From JAJDZL01 sp965221175 (GTDB taxonomy: Bacteria > Pseudomonadota > Gammaproteobacteria > Arenicellales > JAJDZL01): a stretch of 64,000 bases of DNA. A program made the translations under genes and the position numbers. The notes below the pieces were generated by a model. It was not told the origin of the DNA. It did not search any database and saw only the letters and a list, made by a program, of their open reading frames with translations. This document shows, in pieces, positions 51,671 through 60,397 of the stretch. The stretch lies in NCBI GenBank assembly GCA_965221175.1, contig OZ244867.1:1674001-1738000 (forward strand), written 5' to 3'. How positions within the stretch are numbered: position 1 is the first letter of the stretch; every line of letters starts with the position of its first letter.

Positions 51671-52239
51671 AACATTTACACATATGGCGGAAAGCCAGCA
51701 CTACGAAATCTCACTGTAGGAGACATTATTGCCCTTAAGGTAAACACAGGCTGAGCCAGACTTGTCCGAGCACCGAAGAAGAAGCGGCGGAAGCCGGAGC
51801 CGACGCGGTCTACACGCCTAGAAGTTTGAGCATAGTCGAGATGTTGGCTAATGAGGAGTTGTCAGTTCAGGGTCATCTTGGACTGGTTCCAAGACGTTCA
51901 ACGCAACGGGGCGGACTCAGGATAGTCGGAAAGACGGCAGAAGAGGCGATCAGTCTTGCTGAAAATTTTCGTCGGTTTGAGGATGCTGGAGCTTATGCGG
52001 CTGAAGTCGAATGTGTGGCCACTGAAGCTTTAGCCGCAATCAACACCAGTACAAAGCTGGTCACTCATTCGATTGGTGCCGGTTCAGGGGGTGATGTCAT
52101 CTTTATATTTCTGGTGGATATCTACGGAGAAACGGAAAATCCGCCTGCACACGCCAAGGCGTTCGGTGATCTTCGCTCAATTCGTAGACAGCTAGCTGAC
52201 GAGCGCCGCCGAGCCCTGAGCAACATCGAACTGACGTGA
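51671..52239 (+). pseudogene. Ketopantoate hydroxymethyltransferase (PanB)-like remnant
   Basis: Begins YGGKPALRNLTVGDIIALK, the typical N-terminus, then meets TGA. In a second frame STEEEAAEAGADAVYTP and, after a large deletion, LSVQGHLGLVPRRSTQRGG, RIVGKTAEEAISLAENFRRF, DAGAYAAEVECVATEA and HSIGAGSGGDV follow the PanB order. Part of the catalytic middle is missing. A PanB-type aldolase acting on a 2-oxo acid would fit a pathway with an IlvD-type dehydratase. The last 137 codons are open, so a truncated protein is possible. Confidence 0.72.
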
Positions 52240-52346
52240 TAAGTCGAAGCCACCCTGACGCCACTACCTCCGTTTCGATGCTACCAAAAGAACTCGACAA
52301 ATTCATCTCGGCGTTGGATAAACGTCAACCTTTCCATCAATGAGAC

Positions 52347-52661
52347 ATGAACATGACAGATTGGATACACGCTTGTGCTTGCGATGAAATCAACGAAGAA
52401 GATGTCATAGGTTGGGACTGTGACGGCCGTACCTTCGCAATCTATAACACTTCGGATGGCTTCTACTGTACCGATGGCATGTGTACACACGAATCTACGC
52501 ATCTTGAGATGGGACTGGTTATGGGTCATGTGATTGAGTGTCCGCTTCATCAAGGCCGGTTCGACATAAAAACCGGCAAGGCGTTGACGCCACCAGTTTG
52601 CATAGATCTAAACACCTATCCAGTAAAAACGGAAAATGGAAAGGTCTACGTCAAAATTTGA
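52347..52661 (+). CDS. Rieske [2Fe-2S] ferredoxin (MocE-like)
   Basis: A 104-residue protein with Rieske ligands in GMCTHESTH and ECPLHQGRFD, giving C-x-H ... C-x2-H. The size and the C-terminal segment YPVKTENGKVYVKI match soluble Rieske ferredoxins that feed electrons to oxygenases. The likely partner is the di-iron membrane protein upstream, by analogy with MocD/MocE. No ferredoxin reductase gene is adjacent. Confidence 0.88.
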   Translation: MNMTDWIHACACDEINEEDVIGWDCDGRTFAIYNTSDGFYCTDGMCTHESTHLEMGLVMGHVIECPLHQGRFDIKTGKALTPPVCIDLNTYPVKTENGKVYVKI

Positions 52662-52726
52662 CACCCTGACATCAAGGAGTTTGGTGGAATTTTTACTAGC
52701 AACAATAATCGGAATAGGAGAGAGAA

Positions 52727-53446
52727 ATTTTAAAAGCAATATTCACCGCTCTTGCGGCGATGGCACTTTCAGTTAGTATTGCAATCAATCCAGCATGTGC
52801 GGAGGAAGAATTTATTCTCGCTCATGCGATGAACACCGGTCACGTATTCCACGCTTTATCGGAACGGTTTATAGATGAACTCGGGGAGAATAGCGGTATT
52901 ACAATCAATTATCATCCAGGAGGCGATCGTGGAGATTGGGTTTCTTTGTTTGAGCAATCGATGCAACGCGTAGTTCTAATGACATTGACTTGGGCATCGT
53001 CTGACTTTGATAAGCGTCTGGATTTGATTTATCTAGGTTACATCGTCTCGAATTGGGAAGAAGCAGAGAATCTGTATGGTCCAGGAGCAGGCATGTTGGA
53101 TGTTTATAACGCCATGCTACAAGATTTGGGTGTTTATGCTGTCGGCATTATACCGACCGACTTCGGATCTGTAGTGATCAGAAAGGGTGTTGGTGAACTT
53201 CCGCTTAATTTTCCTGATGATCCAGGGGGCATGAAAATCCGAGTGCCGGGACTGAATATCGCAGTTGATCGCTTCAATAATCTCGGTTTTGCTGCAGTCC
53301 CAATTCCACTTTCTGAAGTTCACACCGCCTTGCAACTCGGCACCGTAAATGTGCGTTCGTTTTCGACTGCAGTTGAAACCTATACACTTCGCGATGTACT
53401 GGAAGCCAATATTCTAACCAATGACTACTTCGAGGTTGACGCCTGA
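52727..53446 (+). pseudogene. Truncated TRAP DctP binding protein with an ATT start codon
   Basis: The frame encodes a signal peptide (LKAIFTALAAMALSVSIAIN) and DctP segments such as FILAHAMNTGHVFHALSERF, KIRVPGLNIAVDRFNNLGFA and PIPLSEVHTALQLGTVN. The expected ATG is ATT at 52727-52729, 6 bases after AGGAGAG, so the start codon appears mutated; the next ATG (52760) lies inside the signal peptide. The protein ends about 100 residues early (TNDYFEVDA). Both changes suggest that it no longer supports transport. Confidence 0.75.
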
Positions 53447-53495
53447 ACCACCGGAGCATCTAACAGCTATCCCGGAATGCGATTTTGCAGAGAAG

Positions 53496-53574
53496 ATGCA
53501 TTTGGTGGTTTCGATCGAAGCGGTGGTCGAACGACTTTTTTACACTGGCATCATATTCTTCGGGCTCTGCTTAA
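53496..53574 (+). pseudogene. 5' part of TRAP small permease dctQ, split by IS insertion
   Basis: MHLVVSIEAVVERLFYTGII then FFGLCL, the amphipathic start and first helix of DctQ. The reading frame is cut after Leu by an IS1634-type element; removing the element and one target copy restores GLCLTALMFAQVLLRY with the part on the other side. Confidence 0.75.
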
Positions 53575-55612
53575 CCTGAAGTTCCAGACTGATTTTGCCG
53601 TTTTGGCAATGTAACTCTTTGAAATAGTATAATATTTCCTGTAAATTACGGACGATATATTTTCGTATTGTAGGCAGTAAAATGTTATTTACCCTGTAAT
53701 GCTTTTCTTCTATTGTGTATAATCCCTCCTATCTTATTCCGATTTCCTTCTATTCTTTTGTAGGCACGCAATGCCCAAACAACTTCCCCCTATGCACCTC
53801 AGTATCGTTCACTCTAAACGCGGCGGCAAATCCTACCGCACCGTGCTGGTCAGAAGCAGCTACCGCGATAAAAACGGCAAATCCCAAAAGAAAACCCATG
53901 CCAACCTCACGCATCTTCCGCCGCATTGGATTGAACTGATCCGCGGCCTTTCGAAGGGCCAACAATACGTCGACGTCAATGACGCTTTTGACATCCTCGG
54001 GGTGCGCAAGCACGGCGCCGTCGAAGCGGTGCTGCGTGCATTCCAACAACTGGGCCTGACTTCCTTGATTGCCAGCCAGCCACAACGCAACCGTGATCTG
54101 GTCTGTGCCTTGATTGGTGCTCGAATCATTCGCCCGCACACCAAGCTGGCCACTTGCCGCTGGTGGCACGACACCACCTTGCCCCAACACTTCGGTGTCG
54201 AAGACGCCGACGTCGATGAACTGTATGGTGCCATGGACTGGCTGTTGACGCGTCAAAACGTGATTGAAGGCAAACTGGTGCGCCGCCATCTGCAGCCCGG
54301 CGGGTTAGCCTTGTTCGATCTGAGCTCCAGCTATTTTGAAGGCACCGAATGTCCCTTGGCCGAATACGGCTATAGTCGCGACGGCAAATCCGGCAAGCTA
54401 CAGGTGAATTTTGGATTGCTGTGCGATCGCAAAGGTCGACCTTTGTCGGTGACGGTGTGTCGGGGGAATTTGCGTGACAGTCAAACGCTGTTGCCGCAGG
54501 TGCAACAGCTGCGACAACGTTTTGGCATTGCTCGGCTGGTGATCGCAGGGGATCGTGGCATGATCACCCAAGTGAATATTGATGCGCTGGACAAACTGGA
54601 TGGCGTGGACTGGATCACTGCGCTCAAAAGCGTGACGATTCGAAAGCTGGTAAAAAAGGGCACTTTGCCCTTGCAGCGTTTTGACGAAGTCAATCTGTTT
54701 GAGATATTCCATCCCGATTACCCTGGACAAAGACTGGTGGCGTGTCGCAATCGGCAACTGGCACAAAAACGCGCACACACCCGTGAATCGCTGCTGGCCG
54801 CCACCGAAGAGCAGTTAAGCGCAATCGAACAACGCGTCGCTGCCGGGCGACTGAAAGGGCGAGCCGAAATCGGTTTGAAAGTTGGCGAGAAGATCAACTC
54901 TCGGAAGATGAAAAAACATTTCATCTGCGAGATCTCGGAGCGCTCGTTTTCGTTTCGACGGAATTTATCAAGCATCGCTGCCGAAGCGGCACTGGACGGC
55001 ATCTACGTGATTCGAACTTCACTGGACGAACAATCCATGAGCGCCACCGAGTGTGTCAGAAACTACAAGCGTCTATGCAATGTAGAGCGTGCCTTTCGCA
55101 CCATCAAAACGATCAGTTTGCGGGTCCGGCCGATTCATCACCGCACCGCCGACCGGGTGCGGGCGCATATTTTCCTGTGCATGCTGGCCTACTATGTGGA
55201 GTGGCACATGCGTGAAGCCTGGCGCGAGTTGTTGTTCGCCGATCCGCATCTGCACGAGTTGACTGAAACCCGAGACCCGGTATTGCCGGCGAGTCGTTCG
55301 AGTGCGGCGCGCAACAAAGTCGCCAACGCACGCCTGGAAGATGGCTCGGTGGCGTATTGTTTCCGCACGCTGATGGAACATCTCGAAACCATCACCGTCA
55401 ACACCTGCCGAGCCAAATCGACGAACGTCGATGGCTTGCAATTCGAATTGACGTCAATGGCAAATTCCAAGCAGCAACAAGCTTTGGATTTGCTCAAGAC
55501 CATCAACAAAGTTTGATGGAATACCAAATGTAGGCAGAAAGGCTAAAAATTATTCTTTAAAAAACCTTGGTATCATCGGGGTTTGCTAGACAATATGCCT
55601 TCAAACTTCGGA
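53575..55612 (+). mobile_element. IS1634-family insertion sequence, about 2.0 kb, intact
   Basis: Contains a full-length transposase frame. Limits were set from the split dctQ gene: TTAA(C) occurs at both junctions (53571-53575 and 55613-55617) as a target duplication. The ends carry related inverted repeats, CCTGAAGTT on the left and TCCGAAGTT on the right (complement). The two dctQ halves join in frame without it, so the insertion is probably recent compared with the other IS scars nearby. Confidence 0.78.
53771..55516 (+). CDS. IS1634-family transposase
   Basis: A 581-residue DDE transposase without visible lesions. It starts MPKQLPPMHLSIVHSKRGGK; further segments are FDLSSSYFEGTECPLAEYGY (first Asp), LVIAGDRGMITQVNIDALDK (second Asp) and VRNYKRLCNVERAFRTIKT (final Glu, Y-(2)-R-(3)-E-type). 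The family belongs to the IS4 superfamily. It is G+C-richer than its surroundings, in line with recent arrival. Confidence 0.92.
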   Translation: MPKQLPPMHLSIVHSKRGGKSYRTVLVRSSYRDKNGKSQKKTHANLTHLPPHWIELIRGLSKGQQYVDVNDAFDILGVRKHGAVEAVLRAFQQLGLTSLIASQPQRNRDLVCALIGARIIRPHTKLATCRWWHDTTLPQHFGVEDADVDELYGAMDWLLTRQNVIEGKLVRRHLQPGGLALFDLSSSYFEGTECPLAEYGYSRDGKSGKLQVNFGLLCDRKGRPLSVTVCRGNLRDSQTLLPQVQQLRQRFGIARLVIAGDRGMITQVNIDALDKLDGVDWITALKSVTIRKLVKKGTLPLQRFDEVNLFEIFHPDYPGQRLVACRNRQLAQKRAHTRESLLAATEEQLSAIEQRVAAGRLKGRAEIGLKVGEKINSRKMKKHFICEISERSFSFRRNLSSIAAEAALDGIYVIRTSLDEQSMSATECVRNYKRLCNVERAFRTIKTISLRVRPIHHRTADRVRAHIFLCMLAYYVEWHMREAWRELLFADPHLHELTETRDPVLPASRSSAARNKVANARLEDGSVAYCFRTLMEHLETITVNTCRAKSTNVDGLQFELTSMANSKQQQALDLLKTINKV

Positions 55613-55825
55613 TTAACTGCATTGATGTTCGCACAAGTGCTGTTGAGATACGTCTTCGCATCGTCTTTCGTGGGGATTGAAGAGGTTTCATTGTTACTTG
55701 GCGCCTGGTTCTACTTCCTCGGCATGACCTATGTCACACATAACGTTGAACATATCCATGGCGGTATTCTGACAATGCTGGTGAAAAACGGAAACACCGT
55801 ACGAGCTGTACGTATATTTGTCTAG
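55613..55825 (+). pseudogene. 3' part of TRAP small permease dctQ, truncated
   Basis: Continues the frame of the 5' part: LTALMFAQVLLRYVFASSFV, GIEEVSLLLGAWFYFLGMTY, VTHNVEHIHGGILTMLV. These are helices 1-2 and the EEhxR-like region of DctQ. It stops at 55825 before the last helices, so the gene was truncated as well as split. A large-subunit dctM gene does not follow; unrelated IS remnants come next. Confidence 0.72.
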
Positions 55826-55955
55826 CGCGATAAAGCGGACGCGCGGTGTGAATGAGCTACTGTGCGAAATCGGCATAGATTCGCCAGTCTCGGACTTGAT
55901 TGGCATTGGCCAACGTATTTCGCGAGACGTCACTGGGGATGCCGATGTGATAGAG

Positions 55956-56261
55956 TTAGCTGGAATGTACCCGCAGACTGATTTCGATGTCGCGAAGTCT
56001 TTCCCGGTAGGTCAACTGGGCAAACGCCATGCAGCGATATTGTTCTGCACATCGAAACGATTTGACTTTGTGGTTACCGTTGTAGCGTCGAACGCAGTGA
56101 TGAAAGGTGTGCCAAGGCAGATGATCCATTAACTGAGTAAAGATGAATTTACCGGTGTACATAATCCGTATTCTCTGTGTTGTAGTTGAACAGTTTCGAT
56201 GTGTTGGTGTGTCAGCCAGATGCGCTGAAGTCTCAAACACCAAAAAACAGAGCTTATACAA
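55956..56261 (-). pseudogene. IS4-family (DUF4372) transposase N-terminal fragment, copy 2
   Basis: Minus-strand frame with YTGKFIFTQLMDHLPWHTFH, CVRRYNGNHKVKSFRCAEQY and RCMAFAQLTYRERLRDIEIS, the usual start of DUF4372/IS4-type transposases. It ends after about 65 family residues. Copy 1 is at 46.2-46.6 kb, and a 38-base core is identical between them. Confidence 0.75.
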
Positions 56262-56327
56262 TTAATATCAGCTATTTACAGACCATAATCAGAATAACGT
56301 CAGGACAGCAGTGATTGATTGAATGAT

Positions 56328-56618
56328 TTATTTGCGGTTGGTGCGCGTGCCGTAGCGCTTGTCGGCAATCACCATGACCGGAAATCTCCCGCGGCGCTCC
56401 CGGTGACTACGAACTTGAAAAGCAATATCCGATGCCTCGTGATACGCGGCCCAGCGAAGCGCACCCATCGACGCCAGCCCGGCATCGCAATTCTCCACTG
56501 ACAGCTTCGCCCCGAACTCGGTTTGGCTTGGACCCTTAATGCGACGGGTCGGACGAACTTGAGGCTGATGAGCAACAACATGCCGATATCTCGGCTCAAG
56601 CGAATTCTTACGTTCCAT
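56328..56618 (-). pseudogene. IS1182/IS5-type transposase fragment
   Basis: Minus-strand frame of 96 codons: QPQVRPTRRIKGPSQTEFGA, KLSVENCDAG, then AYHEASDIAFQVRSHRERRG and VMVIADKRYGTRTNRK. This is the central DDE part of IS1182-like transposases (family text: EFGAKLS...D...AYNEG.DL..Q...YR...G.YPEVVLADKIY.TR.NR). It has lost both ends and abuts the dctM stop. Confidence 0.7.
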
Positions 56619-57914
56619 CTAGGGAGCGGTCCACTCACGAAAGAGACTGGGCACAGTCGTCGAAAGTTCAGGCACGAAAGTGATTAACAAAACTACGGAC
56701 ATGGAGGCAAGAATAAACGGCACGATCTCCTTGATTGCCGCTTCCACTTCCACATTTCCAATGTTACAGGCTATGAACAAGCAGACACCCACCGGCGGGG
56801 TAACGGTTCCAATCATGAGATTCAAAACCATAATGACACCGAGATGCAGGGGCTCCACACCGATCGTCGCGGCAATGGGCAAGAGGATCGGGGTGAGGAT
56901 GATCAAAGCCGGGAAGGTGTCGAGAAACATACCGACGAAGAAAAGCAGGATATTGATCATGAGCAAAAGGATGATCGGATCAGAGGAGATGAGCAGCATA
57001 CCTTCCGCAATGCGTACGGGCACCTGCTCCGACACAAGGATCCAAGCTAGAAGGTTTGAGGCGCCGATGATGAGCAACAGTTCGCCGAGACTTCGTCCGA
57101 CGTTCAAGCCCATCCTAACGATCGTCGGCGCATTCAGCCGGCGATAGATCAGCCCCGCTACGATGAGACCATAGAGAACAGCAACCGCACCGGCCTCAGT
57201 TGGAGTGAAGATACCGCCTAAAATACCGCCAAGGATGATAAATGGAAGTACCATTGCCGGGATGGCCAAACTGCCTGTACTGACGATCCTTTTCACCGAT
57301 GTCGGCTGCCCGGACGCGAAGCCTCGCTTCTTGGCCATCAATTGAATGACTATCATCTGAGACAGCCCCAGAAGAATCCCGGGAATTATGCCTGCTAAAA
57401 ACAAATCGATAATCGACGTACTGGCCAGAACGCCATACATGATAAAAACGATACTAGGCGGAATGATCGGTCCGACGATAGATGAAGCAGCGGTGACGGC
57501 AACACTGAACGCTTTCGTGTAGCCTTGCTTCGACATCATGGGGATCATCATGGAGCCAATGGCCGATGCGTCAGCCGCAGCCGATCCCGTAATTCCGGCA
57601 AATAGCATGCTGGTCAACACATTCACCATGGCTAAGCCGCCACGAACCTTACCCACCAACGCCTCTGAAAACTCAACCAGCTTGTCAGTTAAGCGACCGG
57701 CATTCATGACCTCGCCTGCAAGCATGAAAAGAGGAATCGCCAGGAGTAAGAATATATCGATGCCGGTAAATATGCGCTGAGGAATCAGCTCAAGCGGCAA
57801 TCCTTCGATAATCAAATAGAGGGCGGAGGGAAGCGCCAGGACAACAAAAACGGGCGCGCCAAGAAACAGTAGGACAGCGAAAGAAATTACCAGAGTAGTC
57901 AATGCGATCGACAT
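56619..57914 (-). CDS. dctM: TRAP transporter large permease subunit DctM
   Basis: A 431-residue membrane protein with about twelve helices. Family segments: IPLFMLAGEVMNAGRLTDKL, SMLFAGITGSAAADASAIGS, MIPMMSKQGYTKAFSVAVTA and GTVTPPVGVCLFIACNIGNV. It is the Na+-coupled channel of the transporter. Intact, in the order dctP-dctQ-dctM read to the left; starts 43 bases after dctQ. Confidence 0.93.
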   Translation of the reverse strand: MSIALTTLVISFAVLLFLGAPVFVVLALPSALYLIIEGLPLELIPQRIFTGIDIFLLLAIPLFMLAGEVMNAGRLTDKLVEFSEALVGKVRGGLAMVNVLTSMLFAGITGSAAADASAIGSMMIPMMSKQGYTKAFSVAVTAASSIVGPIIPPSIVFIMYGVLASTSIIDLFLAGIIPGILLGLSQMIVIQLMAKKRGFASGQPTSVKRIVSTGSLAIPAMVLPFIILGGILGGIFTPTEAGAVAVLYGLIVAGLIYRRLNAPTIVRMGLNVGRSLGELLLIIGASNLLAWILVSEQVPVRIAEGMLLISSDPIILLLMINILLFFVGMFLDTFPALIILTPILLPIAATIGVEPLHLGVIMVLNLMIGTVTPPVGVCLFIACNIGNVEVEAAIKEIVPFILASMSVVLLITFVPELSTTVPSLFREWTAP

Positions 57915-57957
57915 CTATTTCTTGCCTCCCCAATTTCCAACCCGAAACTGCTGCAAA

Positions 57958-58464
57958 TCAAATCGATACTCTGATCTCATGCCGTTCCGGCTTTTTGAAA
58001 ATTTCGATTGTCAGCCTTACGGCTATCAGCAGGCATCCAACCGGCATGGCCGCGTAAACCCAGCCAATGGGCATGTAGAGAGCCGGAGAAAGCTGCTTCA
58101 TATTGTGAATCGCCAACTTTATTCCGTACCACTCCATGATGCAGAGAAACACCAAGCTTGAGAGGATCATGAGCACCCGGAAGATATTCTGCATCCGGGG
58201 GCTCATGAGGTTAACGATCCATCGGAAAGACACGAAGTCCATTTCATCCAACACCGCTACCGCACCCAGCATCGCGGTCCAAATCATGAGGTAGCGCGAA
58301 AGCTCCTCAGACCAGGACAGGGATGCATCGAGAACGTACCGACAAAAGACCTGCAGGATGAGTATTCCCGTCATCGCAAAGACGCCGCCCGATACACTCC
58401 AGTCCAACAGACGGATCAACAAATTCGGCTTCTTCCGATGTATCGTTGTCTCTGACACTGTCAT
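57958..58464 (-). CDS. dctQ: TRAP transporter small permease subunit DctQ
   Basis: A 168-residue protein with four membrane helices and the DctQ signature FCRYVLDASLSWSEELSRYL. It pairs with DctM to dock the binding protein. It is the intact equivalent of the split dctQ at 53.5-55.8 kb, though the sequences are only distantly alike. Confidence 0.9.
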   Translation of the reverse strand: MTVSETTIHRKKPNLLIRLLDWSVSGGVFAMTGILILQVFCRYVLDASLSWSEELSRYLMIWTAMLGAVAVLDEMDFVSFRWIVNLMSPRMQNIFRVLMILSSLVFLCIMEWYGIKLAIHNMKQLSPALYMPIGWVYAAMPVGCLLIAVRLTIEIFKKPERHEIRVSI

Positions 58465-58496
58465 CCTCCCAACAGAATTGGTGCTGAAGGACTAGA

Positions 58497-59594
58497 TTAC
58501 CTGTTTACAGCATTCAGCCAGTTATCGACCACTTCTGCACCCAGGGAGGCGCGCACCTGCTCCAAGACGGGCGGCTGGGCAGCATCGCGGAAGCGCGACC
58601 GCTCCTCAGAGGATAGGGTAACGACTTCTACGCCCAGTTTAGGCAGTTCCTCGGCTGCTTCATTGACTAAGGTTTCTGCAATTTCACGCTCGTAAACCGT
58701 CACCTCGACCATGGCATTGATCACGATCTGCTGCAACTCGGGCGGCAGGGAATCCAACCACTTCTTGCTGGCGATGACCGGCATCGGGTCATAGATGTGA
58801 CGGGTCAATACGACATAGTCCTGAACCTCGTAGAACTTCTCCTGCGTCAGGACGTAGAGGGGATTCTCCTGCCCATCAACCACACCTTGCTGCAAAGAGG
58901 TGTAGAGCTGACTAAAGGACATCGGCGTCGGATTGCTACCCATGCCGCGGAAAGCTGTCACATGCAACGGCGCTTCCATGGTCCGAATTTTGAGACCGTC
59001 GATATCGTCAAACGAGCGGATTGCTTTTTTACCCGTGGAAATATTGCGATATCCCTGCTCCCATATGGCAAGGCCAACGAGGCCAATTTTCTCCAAGTCC
59101 TCGAACAGCAAAGTTTGGCCGTCGGAATCGATAACGGCGCGTGCATGTTCGTAATCTTCAAAGAGAAACGGGATATCCAGAAGCATGAACTTCTCGGAGA
59201 ACGGCACCATCACCCCATTGGATACGCACGCAAGGTGTACCGTGCCAAGCTGAGCACCTTCGATGTTCTCGCGCTCGTCACCAAGCTGTCCGCCATGGAA
59301 TACCGTCACATTAAGCTGACCGTTGCTACGCTCTTCCACAATATCCTTGAATTTCAGGAAGGCCAAATGCTTCGGATGCTCCACAGTGTCGACATGAGCC
59401 ACTTTGACCTTGAAGTTCTGCGCTAGGGCGGCATTCGGCACAACCAGACCTGCAGTCGCGACCACCAAAGCCGTAGCACCGAGTATGGCGGCGCCGCGTC
59501 TGGAAATATTCGATCGTTTTAAATGTAAGTTCATTTTCATTCTCCTTGTGTTTTTGGAAATTGTCGATAGTCTTAAAATTAAGTTCATTTTCAT
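58497..59594 (-). CDS. dctP: TRAP transporter DctP binding protein
   Basis: Signal peptide with a basic start (LKRSNISRRGAAILGATALV) and mature family text KVKVAHVDTVEHPKHLAFLK, DDIDGLKIRTMEAPLHVTAF and LYTSLQQGVVDGQENPLYVL (the DGQENP motif of DctP). Two in-frame starts compete because the ribosome binding site and first codons are duplicated: ATG at 59594 or ATG at 59540, each 7 bases or so after AAGGAG. The shorter form gives a normal signal peptide. Carboxylate uptake; the ligand is unknown. Confidence 0.9.
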   Translation of the reverse strand: MKMNLILRLSTISKNTRRMKMNLHLKRSNISRRGAAILGATALVVATAGLVVPNAALAQNFKVKVAHVDTVEHPKHLAFLKFKDIVEERSNGQLNVTVFHGGQLGDERENIEGAQLGTVHLACVSNGVMVPFSEKFMLLDIPFLFEDYEHARAVIDSDGQTLLFEDLEKIGLVGLAIWEQGYRNISTGKKAIRSFDDIDGLKIRTMEAPLHVTAFRGMGSNPTPMSFSQLYTSLQQGVVDGQENPLYVLTQEKFYEVQDYVVLTRHIYDPMPVIASKKWLDSLPPELQQIVINAMVEVTVYEREIAETLVNEAAEELPKLGVEVVTLSSEERSRFRDAAQPPVLEQVRASLGAEVVDNWLNAVNR

Positions 59595-59603
59595 TCTCCT
59601 TGT
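59501..59603 (-). repeat. 54-bp tandem duplication of the dctP start region
   Basis: The 24-base block at 59526-59549 is repeated exactly at 59580-59603, and the surrounding 49 bases are similar, with a period of 54 bases (18 codons). Each unit holds an AAGGAG site and ATG-AAA-ATG-AAC. At the protein level MKMNLILRLSTIS is followed by MKMNLHLKRSNIS, a duplicated signal-peptide start. Confidence 0.9.
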
Positions 59604-59620
59604 AAATTAACCATGTCCGC

Positions 59621-60397
59621 TCACCCTGCCTGCAACCCGTCAATTGGCATCGGAACACCTTCCGATGCGGGAATCACATGGTTTGCATTGTGTCTTAAGT
59701 AGCCCCACGTAATGTGTGACGGCTGGGGCTCGTAACGTTTCGTCCACCCCGTGAGACTTTCCTCCGACAAACCGAGGTAAAGGCGGTGATTCTTAAGATG
59801 TACTACAATCGTGTCGCCGGATGTCGCGGTATTACATGCACTGGGGAAGGGCGAAAGGTGATCCTCAAGCCCCTTCGGATTCTTGAAGTCAATCCTGCAG
59901 CGTAGATACTCGCCAACACCGTCATAGACTGATTCGAGAAACACCCTACGGTTAGAGTAACGCCCCGCAACAGTTGCCCCCCGGTAGAGTGTTGTCGAAG
60001 TCAGATTAAAGCCGGCCGCGGCTATCGTCCTGTTGTCCGAAGCAAGCAATACCATCATGTCAAAGTGTTGGCCTTCGACCATCAGCTCGATCATATCGGC
60101 GAATACATTATGGTTGGACAGCACAAAACGTATCCCAACCAATGCGATTGTCCCGTCGTCGGTGACATGGAAGGAATTGAACTCGCAGGGTGTTCCCCTC
60201 GGGCATTCGGATACCCGACTTGACAGCATCGGCAACCTGGAGAAAGTACAAATTCTCCAACAGAAATTCCTGGTAGGTATACACAACCACAATCATCGGC
60301 GTTCGAATTCCTAATTTAGCAGGCTGACGCCTTTCACCCAACCGCCAGACAATAAACGCTCAACACCACGACACTGCTTTTCGCTGCGTAACACCAT
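59621..60397 (-). pseudogene. Decayed IlvD/Edd-family dehydratase
   Basis: A second copy of the dehydratase at 48.9 kb. From the ATG at 60397: VLRSEKQCRGVERLLSGGW, a TAG, frame-shifted MIVVVYTYQEFLLENLYFLQ, then TPCEFNSFHVTDDGTIALVG, MIELMVEGQHFDMMVLLASD and FPSACNTATSGD. About 300 residues are then missing and the end resumes with ITWGYLRHNANHVIPASEGV. At the CDK site it reads SDN, so the Lys is also lost. It stands directly upstream of the intact dctPQM in the same direction, as an ancestral operon would. Confidence 0.88.

Noticed and set aside
58797..59426. A 209-codon plus-strand open frame
   Set aside because: It is antisense to dctP, whose family motifs are unambiguous.
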